Source of the DNA: Siphonodentalium dalli
Taxonomy: Eukaryota > Mollusca > Scaphopoda > Gadilida > Siphonodentaliidae
Reading direction: 5' to 3'
NCBI GenBank assembly: GCA_032622095.1
Contig: CP136064.1
Location: 42,621,912 to 42,685,911 of the forward strand
DNA: 64,000 nt
Shown here piece by piece: positions 12,701-27,700 of this stretch. Position numbers and translations under genes: made by a program. Within the stretch, counting starts at the first letter, position 1. Every line of letters starts with the position of its first letter. The notes below the pieces were generated by a model that did not search any database, had not been told where the DNA came from, and was given only the letters and a program-made list of their open reading frames with translations.

Positions 12701-15700
12701 AAATAATTTATAAGTCCATAACTCTAATCAACCAAATAATTTATAAGACCATAACTCTAATCAACCAAATAATTTATAAGACCATAACTCTAATCAACCA
12801 AATAATTTATAAGTCCATAACTCTAATCAACCAAATAATTTATATCCATATAACTCTAAGAATCCATCCATCAACCAAATAATTTATAAGTCCATAACTC
12901 TAAGAACCATAACTCTAAGAACCATAACTCTAAGAATCAAAACTCCATCAACCAAATAATTTATAAGACCATAACTCTAAGAATCAAAACTCCATCAACC
13001 AAATAATTTATAAGTCCATAACCAAGCCTTGAAATAGAGTGTCTGTCATTTGCAGAATGAGGTCCCCAGAGGGTGAATTTAGTGATGCTACCCCCGCATA
13101 GCAGGCTAGCATCACCAAATTCACCCTCTGGGAACCTCATTCTGCTTACACCTCAGCAGAATGAGGTTCCCAGAGGGTGAATTTGGTGATGCTAGCCCGC
13201 TATGCGGGGGTAGCATCACTAAATTCACCCTCTGGGAACCTCATTCTGCAAATGACAGACACCCTATTTCAAGGCTTGTCCATAACTCTAAGAATCCATC
13301 CATCAACCAAATAATTTATAAGACCATAACTCGAAGAATCAAAACTCTGACAAAAATAGGCAGACAGCCTGGAGTGGACAGTCCCTATATTCACACTTGA
13401 CTTGTATTTACAAATTTGAAAGCAAACAGATAACTAAACCTAAAGTTATCATCCAGAAAACTAAATAGTCTGCAACTTCTAAGTTGACAAGGACCTTAAT
13501 TACCGTAAATATGGGCAAATCCATGTACAACATTTAAAGCAATCAGATAACTAAACCTAAAGTTATCATCCGGAAACCAAAATAAGTTCTAAGTTGACAA
13601 GGACCATAAGAATGGCAAAAATGGTAGATCTCACCCATAAATGAACTTGACCTGTGCCCCTAACCAATAAGCTGTGACATACCAAATATTGTTTAAATTT
13701 TCATTATTAGTGAAGATATCATCCGGAAACCATTTGGGACGGACAGACAGGTGAAAGCACAGACAGACAGATGAACACCGGTGATTACTATACTCGGGAG
13801 ACAAAAAGAGCTACTCTTTTTCTACCATTATTTTCATTGGAACACCTGCATTTGAATCACGATAAGCTTATTAGATCAAGGGTGTATTTGAGCACCACAG
13901 GCTACAGCCGGCTATGTATGCGCAGTAGGAAGCTACAGAAAGCTGCAGCCGGCCACAGCTGGTGGTCACTAAATATTGTACTGGTACTCCGAACTAGGAA
14001 TGTGGATGATAGATACTATTATAGCGGCACAATGTTGATATATCTATTCACCAATGGTCTCACTCACCGAAGCAAGCATATTGAAGAAATTAACACTCGT
14101 ACTGAGTCCATGCCTCCATAAATCTGATGTTTAAAAGAGTAGGATATGTGATCATATATATATATCTAAATAGGCATTTATATATATAAACAAGATATAA
14201 TTATATATATATTTTTACGAAATAAGTTTAATTATTCATCAAACAAGAAATATATCATAGATATAAAATATCTTGTTTGATGCCAACAAAATGGGAAAGA
14301 AAATTGTTGGTCCTCAGGGAGCAGTATTAAAAAAAAAATCTACCTGGTAGGAAATTCCCCTATCAGAGTCGTAGTACAATATTTAGTGATAGTCGCCATT
14401 CATTTCCCTGGGCGCTGTAGCTTTATATTGCGCATGTGTTATAAGTCACAGCCAGCTACAGCCGGCTACAGCCTTTTTGCTCAAATACACTCATAGTTGA
14501 GATCGGTACAGTCAAGGACAGTAGAATAGAAATGAACTAAAACAAAAGCATCAGTAGGGCATGACAAAATATGCCCGTGTTAAATCCAACAAAGGGATAT
14601 ACCTCTGGTGAAAATAAGCGAGTGGAACCTGAATTTGAAATTGACCTGTAGTTTTGGCTAGTAAACTCATATACCAAATTTCATTCCATTCAGTTTAGAC
14701 TTATTAAAGTTATCATCCAGAAACAAAATTGAAAGTAAATTCCACCAAAAAATGGCCATAACTGTGGAGAAAATTAGCGTGCAGAACCCAAATTTGAACT
14801 TGACTTGTATTTAAAAACTGGCATATTACAATGTAGTCTCAGGATTCAATCATTCCATTAATAGCAAAAATGCCATGACCAAGATCCAAACAATAAAAAA
14901 ATATTCAAGTAAACATCTTTACTGACATTAAATTATAAGGCATGGTCTCTCTTTCCTTTTAGAAATCGTGTGTCAGACAATTGCAGAATGAGGTCCCCAG
15001 ATGGTAAATTTAGTGATGCTACCCCACATAGTGGGCTAGCATCACTAAATTCACCCTCTAAGGACCTCATTATGCTTAGGCCTCATCTTCTGGAAAGTAT
15101 ATATAGTCATTTATTTAGTTACTTTTTCCCCTTCTGTTCAGTTTCTATATCCTTAATTTGCAGAAGATAAAATCCATAATCGAGGTGACTAATAGGTGAA
15201 CATCACCAACTTCAACTGGGGAACTTCGATCTGATACTAGGTCTCCCATACCAATGGAGGCCTGAGCAGAATGAGGTTCCCAGAGTGTGAATTTGGTCAC
15301 GCTAGTCCACCGTGTGGGATAGCGTCACTAAATTCACCCTCTGGAGACTTCATTCTGCAAATGTCACACACACTATTTCCAGACTTGCATTTTAGTATAT
15401 ATACACACCATGAAATGATGAGTACTCCTTAACCCTTTCATAATGGGAGCAGCGCTGGTGCATTATCAAAGATCCTGTGCCAGTGCATTCTCTAATAAAT
15501 GTGTGTCTCCCATAGTGAGCCTCATAATTATATATATATATATATATAAGAGAATGCACTTGCTTACAAGATCAAGGTAAATATTGCTAGGCCAATATAT
15601 ACTATTATATATGCAAGGCTCCCTATGGGAGACTCGCATATATAAGAGAATGCATTGGCACAGGATTCTCGCAAAATTTCAGGAAGCTCCAGTCATGGAA

Positions 15701-18700
15701 GGTTAAAACTCCTTAATTTATGCAGCTTACCAATCGTTGTTGACACTTTGCCACTAGGATGAAACATGTCATCCTTCATAGGCTGTTTGGACACTGAGAT
15801 TGGACTCCTGAAATATAACCATAGTTGCAGCAACTTATGAACAAAATTGCAAAGGTGGTAAGAAATTCTCGGAGAAAACCTGTATAGAAAGCTTTCATAT
15901 GAAATTGAGTCCGTGAGTAAATGCTGGTCTGAGGTTTTATATTATATTGTATGCTTAACTGCTTTATATTATAATTATAGAATAAGTCTCATTAACAGCC
16001 ATTACTATCAAGCCTTGAAATAGTGTGTCTGTCATTTGCAGAATGAGGTCCCCAGAGGGTGAATTTAGTGATGCTACCCCTCATAGTGGGCTAGCATCAC
16101 CAAATTCACCCTCTGGGGACCTCATTCTGTTTAAACCTCAGCAGAATGAGGTTCCCAGAGGGTGAATTTGGTGATGCTAGCCCGCTATGCAGGGTAGCAT
16201 CACTAAATTCACCCTCTGGGAACCTCATTCTGCAAATGACAGACACACTATTTCAAGGCTTGATTACCATTATGGATTCTATTGACCAGTGTTGCTATTG
16301 AGCAATGGAAATATTAGTCTCTTTGTAAGAAAATTAATACTCATAAACAAGTAATTGTAATAAATGGATGAGATTAAAATAGAAAGGGGGTGAAGATAAC
16401 AAGCATCATGTCTATAAAAAGAGTGAAGAAGAATTCTAGATTCTATATTAAATTCAAGTAAATTTTTGAAAATATAGAAAATAAAACAAAAATAGAGTAG
16501 TAGCAGAGTATGGTTTGAGAGAAATTTTTCATTTATGCAGAAGGGAACAATTAAGCTAACATGTGCAATGCCAAGTATCCATATGCCCCTGACGATATTG
16601 AGTGATATTAAGCAAATTTTGTGAGACATGTATTCTAGGTATAGAGGTTTTCCTCTATTTATCTTCATTCTGTAGTCTATCTGCATGGTTTCAGCTATGG
16701 GTTGGGGAATGGGACCCGTATAGCCGCTGGGGGGGGGGGGATGTCAGTCCATGCAACTAACTGCCAAATCAGTCAATATTATAAGCCCAAATTCTGAATG
16801 TCTATAGTAATATAAGTGGATGAAGCCAAGGAATTATACTTCCATATTTTAATATGGAAGTTTTGGTAACTATCGGAGTCAGGCCTGTGGACCGGGAGAT
16901 GGGCACCACAAATGATCCTTTTTTTTGTCGATTCTCTCGATACTTGCGTGATGGCATCTCATAAATTTTCTATAATGATCCTGCTGTTTAAATATTTCAA
17001 TCTGACAAAAAACAAATGGCGGAGTTATGGGCGCTAAAAAGAATACAATTGGGCTGGGTCCGCTTTAACCCTTTCTGTATTAAATGGATTCTCCAACTCA
17101 TTTATAAAAGTATACATGGAATGGTGTATTATTCATCTGGAGGGGTTTTCAGGAAAAATAAGCAGACGGCAGATAATACAAGTACAGAAGGAGTCTTATT
17201 TATTGGAGGGAAATTTTCAGATATAAAGTACAACAAGGTCATTTGTTGACCTTATTATCTGAACATTTCCTAAGAGCACTACTCGTCAATGAGCATAGAA
17301 AGGGTTAACCCTTTACCCAACAGAACGGCCCTGTGCCAATGCATTCTCTTATATATGCGAGTCGACCATAGGTCGCCTCGCATATATAAAAGAATGCATT
17401 GGCTTAACACATTAAAAATTATAAAATTGTTAAAGAATGTAAGAAAAAATGGTAAAAAGTGTTAAAAAAAGATTTTTTTAGGCCAATGCATTCTCTTATA
17501 TATGCGAGGCGACCTATGGTCGACTCGCATATATAAGAGAATGCATTGGCACAGGGCATAACTGTAACTATCACAATGTGGTCAAGGAACCGGTTCCAAT
17601 GATATCCATATTTGTATGGTTCTATTGAGACAGACCGAAGATATTTTAGGCTGTTGAATCTTTATTTGGCCAGTTTTGGCCGGTTTGTTGGGTAAAGGGT
17701 TAAGATAGAATGTTTATCTATAAGTAAGAGGCTTTGAAGCTACAACTACAGGAGATAATTTTGACCAATGATATTACTGATTCCTCTCTGTTGGCATGTA
17801 TGTTTTCGTGTTCTCTCTCTCTCGTAAATGGTCGCTATACCTATATGAAAGAACTGCTTTCTTCTCTTCCTGTGCATCAATGGTAACGTCATCCATCTGT
17901 GCTAAACTATTGTCAGGTCGCCACGACCTTGGGGCCATTTGATACACTGTAATGAAGATGAAATTAAATTTGAAATTAAATCTAAGAAAAACAGGCACCA
18001 AAATATGGTACTGGACATTTGCAGAATGAGGTCCCAAGAGGGTGAATTTAGTGATACTACCCCGCACAATGATCTATCATCACTAAATTCACCCTTTGGG
18101 GACCTCATTCTGCCTATGCCTCACCTTCTCTGGAAAGCTCTTTAAAATTTTCTTTTTCTTTTTAAATCTGTGACTAGTCTCCCATAGCAGATGAGGCCAT
18201 GCAGAATGAGGTCCCCAGAGGATGAATTTGGTGATGGTAGCCCACAGTGTGGGGTAGCGTCACTAAATTTACCTTTCGGGGACCTCATTCTGCAATGCCC
18301 AGCACCATGTTTTGAGGCCTGAAGACAAATTACCAAAGATGTCGTCAAAATAAGTCACTAAAACCTTATAGATGTCCTCAGGGCACCAAGCCTGAATTTA
18401 GTGTGTCTGACATTTGCAGAATGAGGTCCCCAGAGGGTGAATTTAGTGAGCTATCCCGCATGGCAGGCTTGCATCTCCAAATTCACCATCTGGACACCTC
18501 ATTCTGCGTAGGCCTCATTTTCTGGGTAGTATCTATAGTCTCAAACTTAACATTGTTTTTAGTTACTTTTTCCCTTCTGTTAAGTTTCTATATTTCCCTA
18601 ATTTGCAGAAGATAGAATGCATAATCGAGGTCACTAATGGGTAAACATCACCAACTTCAACTGGGAAACTTTAATCTGATCCTTAAGCAGACTTTCATTT

Positions 18701-21700
18701 TTAGAAAATGAAGGCGCGCATAGTCTCGCTCGCTGGTTTTTGGGCCCAGGCGCGCAGTTTCTATCAAGATAAAATAAATAGCGGATTGCCGGAAATACAT
18801 TCATAAATGCCGCGTAAATTGAATTAGTTAACTCACGATCGATGTCCAGTGAATCTCTTTGATGGTTTAACACTGCTTAATCCACTATCCATAAGCACAA
18901 GTGAATGTTACACACTATGTTTTATATTGTACATGCTCCAAAACTAATTGTAATTCATAATTATTAATAAAGAATCAATTTAATACTCCGATTCCATGCT
19001 GACAGAATAATATCAACATCTCCCGGCCACGTGGTCTCGCTTTGATTTTCCAGGAATTTATGTGACGTCATAAGCCATACATAGAAATCATTCAAATGTA
19101 TTTTTAGCTTCGAATCATTCAGACAGATTGTGCATTCGACACTGTGTGACCTCAAATAATTTACTGGTGTCGGTGATCAAACGTCGGGCGGGTTGATTGA
19201 CACCGCACTGTGAATGGAAAGTTGTGGAACAGGTAACTAGGTCGTGGCACCTTTGATCTTGCAACACATCACACAGGCATTTTCGCAACGCGGTAATAAA
19301 ACGGAAAATGGGACACATTATTAACCAATCTCGTCTAGGTAGACACTGAAAATATCGTTATCAGGTTCGGCCAACATCGCTCGCTGTATTTGCACACCGT
19401 ATTACCGATCCGGATTACCACCGGTCACGATGCGGATCACTGCCGGCTGAAAGTGGCAATTTGTGTAACGGTAGGTCGACTAAAACGTTAATTATATTAT
19501 ATATCTGAATGTAACCCACACAAAGTTTGTTGCCGCCGTCTTTCTTACATACATTAGAAAATGGCCACGCCAAGAAAATATAAAATAATCGCCTACGATA
19601 ACCTTAGAGGTAGCATATGTTACTAGGATCTAGTTGCACGTGGCCAATTATTTATCTTCATTGGCACAATACATGATGCAAATGCATGGAATTTTTTCTT
19701 ATTTCTGTTGCGTATACAAGAATGTCCATAACTGTACAAAATGGCAATATGGTTTGTCAAGTTGAATGTAAATTAAACGCGTAGTATCGATTTCCATACT
19801 CATGGGTTCCAAAAAACAGGATGCCGGTACAGATCCGTACCCGTTCATTTCATGGGTATCTATGTTCAAAACGTCCCAGATGGCCACAAATCGAACATAC
19901 AAACGTGTACATTAGGCGAATGACTTAGTAAATGGTCTATCTTTTCGTACCACGAGAATACCGCATAAATAAATAAAACATGAACCATCCATATCAGCTA
20001 CTGCTCGAAATAATGAAACACAATGGTAAACATGCGTTACAAATATAAGAATAAGTGAACATATATTGTATACTTATCAGATTTATCGGCGTCCTCCGCT
20101 AGCCCAGTTACTCCTATACACGAAGGGAGAAAAAATTCACACCTTCCACAGAATGTAGGGCGAAAATGATCCAACTACAATGATGCCACGTGGCACGCTT
20201 TTGTCAAAACAGCCGGTAGTGATCCGCATTGTGACCGGTGGTAATCCGGTGTGATTTGGCCTAGGTGCGCAATCGATCGCTTGCTGGTGTTCAATTTCAG
20301 GCGCGCGATGGTGCACAAGAGCAATCGCGCGCCTCAAAAATGAAAGTCTGCCTTAAGGTCTCCCATAGCAGTTGAGGCCTAAGCAGAATGAGGTCCCCAT
20401 ATGGTGAATTTGGTGATGCTAGCCCACTATGCGGGAGAGCATCACTAAATTCACCCTCTAGGGACCTCATTCTAGCAATGTCATACACACTAAATTCAGG
20501 CTTGCTGGGCACCTGCTCTTTCCATGTGATGTCCAATATTCAATATGACATTTCAGAGTCGAATACTTGTGGCAAAGTATCATTTGCAACAGATTCGAAT
20601 ATTTTCACTTGTTTGATGTATAATGGCATTTTTAAAGGGACAGTGATCAATAGACAGAACAACACAGCCAGGTGAATGTGGATAACGTTATCACACAAAC
20701 GATTGTGATAATTATCACCACCTTCACATGCAGTTCTGTGTTTATTATACACAACAGTCAACAGGTTTGTATCAAATGATTGTTTCTGTTTGGTTTCCAT
20801 GCATAGTAATCCTCTACTCAATGCAACACGATGTTGAGTTATTATTTTAGTGCCTGTTGAGTTTTCATGCATGACATCACTTACATGAAGCTAAGTGGAT
20901 TTGGGTTACCGCACAGGTTGATGAAATGTAATACCCCCCCTAAAATGTTCGCACACCTTTTATTACTTACGTTTATTACTGATCTTTCCATACTTTCCAC
21001 CTTGAGCAGAGGGTGGCCGAGCTGCCACGGAGGACGACGGACGATTTGACATGGATGAACCTGGACGATTGGACATGGATGAGTTGGGACGGGCTGATCT
21101 TGGCGTCATAGTCTTTTCTTCTTGTAAAATTGAATCGACTCCAGCCATGAAAAAGCTATCTAATTCAGTTGTTGTGGTGATATCTGTTACTTCTCTTGCA
21201 GCTAGCAGCTTCAGCATAGAACTTGTGTCTTTAGTGAGGATCCCATCCCTGAAGATATGTGTAGTATTTTCATTGAATATAACAAATAAGAGGCCATTTG
21301 GCCACAAGTTCACCGAAACAGATGGCTTTGTTTGTTTGATTTTTTTATTTTGTTGGTTTACCAGTGTTCGCGCTGTCTGTAGCCAAATTAGCCAATGGCC
21401 AATCTTTTTCGAATTTGGCTAATAAAAATTTCATTTGGCTAAACTTTTGGCTAAATTTTTTTTTACCCCAAATGGAGACGGAAAACATGGAGTCGGAAAG
21501 CTAACTAAATAAAAGGTCAGCAGACCACAGTGTCTCCCGAAAAAGTGGCAAGTCGATGCCGCTTTGTTGAAGAAATTTAAAAAAAATGTTGAAATTTTCT
21601 AAGTTGAAAAGGGTTAATAACTCCATAAAAAAAAAAAAAATTCCGTCATCTATATACATGTTGCACATCTCCAATATGTGGGTAACAATACTTTGAAGTT

Positions 21701-24700
21701 TCAAACATCTACGATCAAAACTGTAGGAGGAGTTGATTACACCACGAAGGTACCCTCATACAGAAAATTATAAAAAATGTTGAAATTTTCTAAGTCAAAA
21801 AGGGTTAATAACTCCGTCAAAAGATAATTTTTCCGTCATCTATATACATGTTGCACATCTTCAATATATGGGCAACCATATTCTGAAGTTACAAATCTCT
21901 AAGATGAAAACTGTAGGAGGAGTTGATTACATCACGAAGGTACCCTCATACAGAAAAGGGTTAATAACTCCGTCAAATTTTTTTTCCCCGTCATCTATAT
22001 ACATGTTGCACATCTTCAATATATGGGCAACAATATTCTGAAGTTTCAAATCTCTGGGATGAAATCTGTAGGAGGAGATGATTACACCATGAAGGTACTC
22101 AAAAGTGTGACGGACGGATGGACGGACGAACGGACGCCTGGACGAACGGCACGACGGACGAACGGACGGACGGACGGACCCCGTTTCTATAGTCCCCCAA
22201 AAATAAATTTTTCGGGGGACAAAAAACGGCTGTACAAAGGGAACATTACACATTGAAACTGCTCATAATCAAACCGCAAAAGGTAAGATCTAACATTTAA
22301 CCAGCCTAAATCGTCAAAACGCTTAAGCTGTATACTGGTTATGCAGTTTTTTGTTGATTAGGCAGTCTGTAAGATAATTTAGATAAATTAACTAAATGCT
22401 TTGTTCCTTACAGACGAGCAGTTCTTAACTCAATTGTTACTTAATGTGTCATTAACTGCGTCCCGTCTAATAACCTGGCTTCACACCATAAAAGGTTTGA
22501 ATACAATAGATATTCAACAGTTATCACCTTACTATAATAAGCAATAGTTAGCGACCGTCGTGGTGTCATCGACATAGAGTTATTACAAATGGTTTAGCAG
22601 ATTTGTGTGATTATAATTATATCGAATTTTAGTTTCATGTTTGCGATAGCCGTATTCTATGTTAATGTTTTATGAATTGATCTGCCTGTGTGATACCTAT
22701 GTTCGTATAATATTGTTTTTAAAGTTGTTTTTGTGTTGTTTTAATTATGTTTTTATTCTGAGTAACAAATAAAGTTTAAAACAAATATTTTAGTCATTAA
22801 TTGTGAACCGCCCAGAAAATGAGGATTTAATTTGGCCAAAGTTTTTATTAATTTGGCCAAATACCATTTGGCCAAAGTTTTTTTCATTTGGCTAATAAAA
22901 TTTTCATTTGGCTAAACTTTTGGCCACAAGATTTTTCGGTCCAGCTCGAACACTGTGGTTTACTGATCCTCCTACCCAAAAAAACACAAGCGTCGAAAAA
23001 AACAAATATTTGTAATCAGCCCTTAATTTTATTTTCTCATAGTTTTATCTATATATATATAAAAGAGTAGGATCTTTCTGTCCATCCGTCTGTCTGGATT
23101 AATCTCCCAGACTGCAGGTCCCATTTGAACCAAATTTGGTGTGGTGACTCGAGGTATCCTGGCAGAGGTTATAACGACATTAGTTTTTCAAAATTTTGAT
23201 TTAATAAAATTTAATTAAATATTATAATATAAAAAACTTTTTTTTAAATAAGCTGACTATGGGCCTATTTCAGAATGAAATAAGTCCAATATGAACATGA
23301 ATGAGATGAATGCATTAGCTTAAAGGCACGGGCGGCGTTTGTTGCAGAAATATTCATATCTGTTCAAATCGCCATCAACAGAAGGAATATTAAAATATAT
23401 ATAGTTTTGTTCATATGCCAAACATAATCAGCGCGTAAATAGTATATTGTCGTCAAGACGTACGATGGTGTACGTGAAGAGCCTGCTCATGTTACAGAAG
23501 CTTTGCTTCTGTTTACACAACACAGCGCAATTCTATTGGTTAATCACACACAAATGATATAAATGCTCTTTATTATATCCATATGAGGAAAACAGTAACA
23601 AATAACGCTCTTTATGTTTACCATATCCGGATCTAAACAAAAGCCAGGTTCTGCAACGTTTTTTGCTTTTGTTTACATAACAAAGGAAAAACATCCATTG
23701 ATATAACTTACACATTCATCCTGGACGACGCCCTGCTTTTTGGTCGGCTGGAAGCCTGAGATTGCCTGCCAGACTTGGGTCTCTGTTGTTTTGCAGACTT
23801 GGGTCTCTCAGATAAAGGTCTGCTGGACTTAGGTCTTGGTGGCTTTGTTGTTTTCGTGGTATCTTGCTCTGATGTTTCTGTTTTGATCTCTGCACAAGGA
23901 TGCTTGCTTTCATTATACATGTCTGTCACAGCAATATACTCTTTCATAACTGGGCTGTTTTCTGAAAAGATGATTAAATAATAGAAAGATAAGACTACTC
24001 TATTTGTCAACAGAGGCATTGACAATGGTACCTAAGCGGAGTTGCTATTTTAAATTTATAACAAAACCAAAAATTTACTTACATAAACAGTTTCTATTGT
24101 TCAGGAGCTTTTGGGTGGTCAGTAACAGATGATAACACTGTTTAGTGTGAACACCTGTCAATTCTCTAACTATTAAATCAGCACGATCGCGTAAAAATTA
24201 TAATGGTTTGTCAGGTAGTTTGTGAGGCAGATTGCCTGCCACAGAGGTTGAATATTATAATGGGCTCAGACTTTCTGAACAAGATGGGAAACATCTTGAA
24301 TTTGGGTTAAAAAAATTAAGTGTATGTAGGTCTTGCTTTCTCAAACTTCTTTCTCCTTTTATTCCATGATTGTTCCAGTAAATAATAAAAAAATTGATTT
24401 AGTCATACCATTCTTAGATCTGTCAGTTAATAGCACATCTGTATTGAAAATCTCTTTTGTTTCTTTGGATGCTGGTTTGTGTGTTGATTTTCGTGCTCTT
24501 GATGACTTGGATGAGCCTGTTCTCTTTGACGGAGGGGAGCTCGATTCTTTCTGTTTTGGTGGACTCCTGTTATGCATTTCAAAGGAAAGAATGATTATTT
24601 AAGCTTGATAAATAGTGGACTCAAACAATTGAGGAATCTAGAGCACATTGATGGAAATGTGTATAAGTTTTAGAATGTCTTAATTAAAGAGTTTTGCAAG

Positions 24701-27700
24701 AGTTTTTCTATGAAAACCTGATGTGGAGTGTTAAAATTTACAGCAATTAAAATCTTCACTGATGGTAAGAAAAATATTATTTTTAAAATTATAATACATT
24801 TTTCCTTAAAGAAAGCCTGAACACTGAACTATATGGATAGATGTCCTGTGTTTGTAAAACCATAGTAGAAAAGGGGTTAACTTTTTGGTCGCCTACAATC
24901 ACTCACGGTCTTCACTCTTCAGTGGCTTGCCTCGGAATCAGTCATGCATGCGCAGTCCCAATATAATTCACTGTACAGATTGAATTAGCCAGTTTATTTT
25001 CAACTCAATCAGAAGATTGGCGAGTCGCGGGGTTGGGAATGGCACCGCCATGGGAGGGCCCTATGATAGTCAGTGTTCAGGCTTTCTTTAAGGAAAAATG
25101 TATTATAATTTTAAAAATAATATTTTTCCACTAAAGGAAGCCCTCACACTGAACTATATGGATTAGAATGCAAGCCCAGGAGGAGGCACGAGCAATAAAG
25201 TTAATAGCCAAATTTTGAGTAAAGGTACTCTTCTAAAACAGATTGTACCATATATGAACACTTTAATGAATCTGTTAGGATTATTTACGTGAAATAACTC
25301 ATATAGTTAGAGTGCTATATTGCTCAAATGTGTACCGCCCCCCTTGTTTTGAAACAAACATCCCATGAGGTGCCATCCAATGCATAGTTGCGAGCGAACC
25401 GAGCAAGTATAACGGAAGAAGAAACTCTTCGTTCTTCTCTGTGTCGTCTTCTTCAGCTGTCTGTTCTAAGGTCCCACCCGTCAAGGTCCCATGATGCAGG
25501 ATCATGAAGGAAGGAGACTAACTCACTCTCCGCCTTAGCGACAGAATGACCTGCACAGATGGAGGCCCACTCCGACGATGGCAAGACAACCAAAGTTAAC
25601 TAACTGCTATTCGCCAAAGAAAAAGCCAGAGAATCTGATGCCAAATTTGTGGCACAGGGATTGAGTTGAGAACCCATTAGGCCAAACAGGTTGTACAACG
25701 ATAATGGAGTCAAGCCATCTGAACAGAGGGAGCCCCCACCACCGCATCTTGCAAGGTGGTCATGCCCCCTGTCGTTCTTAGAACAGCTTCCTTGTTTTTC
25801 TTCTACAGATCACATGTCTCTGAGGTACCTATGCATCACAAGATATCCGACAGAAACCCTGTGATACAAATCTTACGCGTATATAAATATATAAAATGAT
25901 ATAAAATAAATATATCAAGGTGATCTATAAGTCAGCAATGAGATCATTTCAGAAGGCCCTTTGGCTCTTTGACAACTGAAATGATGTACAATGTAATCAG
26001 ATGATAACCACGGGTAAATTGTCACCATACGGAATATTCAGTTCTGAGCCTCTGCCCAGAACATCATGTCACTTTCCCCCCCAAACATGCAGCAGAACGA
26101 CCTAGGTGTGTGATAGGTATGTTAGTGTGAGGCATGCAGCAAACTAGGGGAAGACCCCCTCTAAGATGGCTCGCTGATGAAGGAAACAAATAAAATTATC
26201 ATCCTCCTAGTAAAGGACACACATCCCTTTATAATGTTGTTACTTATTGAATTTTAAGAGCCATGATAGAGAGGAGCTCCCCTGACCTAAGTGGTCCTGT
26301 TGAAGGCATGTTTAAGGAAAATAGGACAAATCCAGCATAGACCGAAGCGAGCAGAGTTGTCAGCATGGTTTCAGGCCCTTTTGATTGGCGGCTCAGTCCT
26401 TCGATTTTGAGGCGCGCAATTGCGCTTGCGCGCCTTGGCGCACGCGGATCTAAAAACCAGCGAGTTATTAAATGCGCACGCCGAAAAATTTAAATGCGCG
26501 CGTCGGAATTTGCAGCCAGTGAACGAGATTTTAACAAACAGCACATCAATGGTTAAACGCCGACAAGACTATTCACCGTGTATCTTTCCCAGTAGCGATG
26601 ACGTTGATTACGAACATAATAACAAAGATCAAAGCGGCCGCCGGCGTCTTTCTCACTCAATGATTGGGGTACACCTCGTCACAACTGCTGCACGTGCGAG
26701 TTCCCGCAAAAAACAGTGTCAATTCTTTGGCAGCCTCGTTTGATGTTTCGTCATGCGGGAATCGCCGATTCATTTGAATATTATTGGCATAGATTAGGTT
26801 TTAAGTTTAACTATACTTCGAAGCTATACTTCGAAGCCAGTATCTCTCGAATCGGAGAAAAACGAAAAATGGACATTGGAGCCTCCTCAAATACCGACTA
26901 TATCAAAACGAAAGAGAGCCCCGGTTGATTCGTCGGATTCCGGTGAATCTGATTGCGGTAACGATTCCACTTCCGAGTTTGAAGTTTTAAGCGACTGCGA
27001 GTCTGGTGAACATGCGCTCTCAGACGCGGAAGTGGACTCATTACCGTGATTAGATTCACCTGGATTGCCAGATAATCGGATTATTGTGGACTAGATATTG
27101 TACTACAATATAAACATATGTTTTTATTTCTGTTTTCACTTTAAGTTGCCAAAGGCACACTTGGAATTACACGTGTGTATCATTATAATTGTGTTTGTCT
27201 TTATTCAGTAATCATTTCATCCATGTTAATTTGAATTGTGCTCCCGCAAAAAAAGGCGCGCGCAAATTCCAAAAGCTCCGAGCGATATATCGCGCACCTA
27301 CGTTTTCCAAATTCGAAGGACTGGCGGCTGGTGCCATGTGGTTGGGATCCCCTCATATGGGTTGGTCCCTGCCTGCAAGGAAAGGTCTGATGGCTAGTCA
27401 ATGAGCTTCCTCGAAAGCTGAGCTGGACAGCGCAAACATCTTTGCCTGTTTTATTGTCGAATGTTGATAGGACAAATCCGGCATATACCGAAGCGCGCAG
27501 AGTTGGCAGCATGGTTTCAGGCCCTTATGATCGGGTGCCATGGGGTTGGGATCCACTCGGACTGGGTGGTCCCCTGCCTGCAAGGAAAGGTCTATAACGC
27601 TAGTCAATGAGCTTCCAGAAAGCTGAGATGGACAGTGCAAACGTCTTTGCCCGCGTTATTGTCTATTGTCTATAGGCGTGCAGTGCCCTGTTAATTTTAT

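Noticed and set aside
16279-16686. 135-codon minus-strand frame
   Set aside because: AT-rich intron sequence giving a Leu/Ile/Phe/Tyr-rich peptide; it has no motif and no splice phase fitting ZBBX.
17774-17840. Extension of exon 15 to the TAA at 17774
   Set aside because: Open and plausible, but the donor at 17841 gives the phase needed by exon 16, so the spliced form is preferred.
20963-20970. Stop codon after exon 14 as the end of the gene
   Set aside because: A strong GTAAGT donor lies in front of it, and exons 15-19 continue in perfect phase with conserved-looking sequence. It is kept only as a possible intron-retention isoform.
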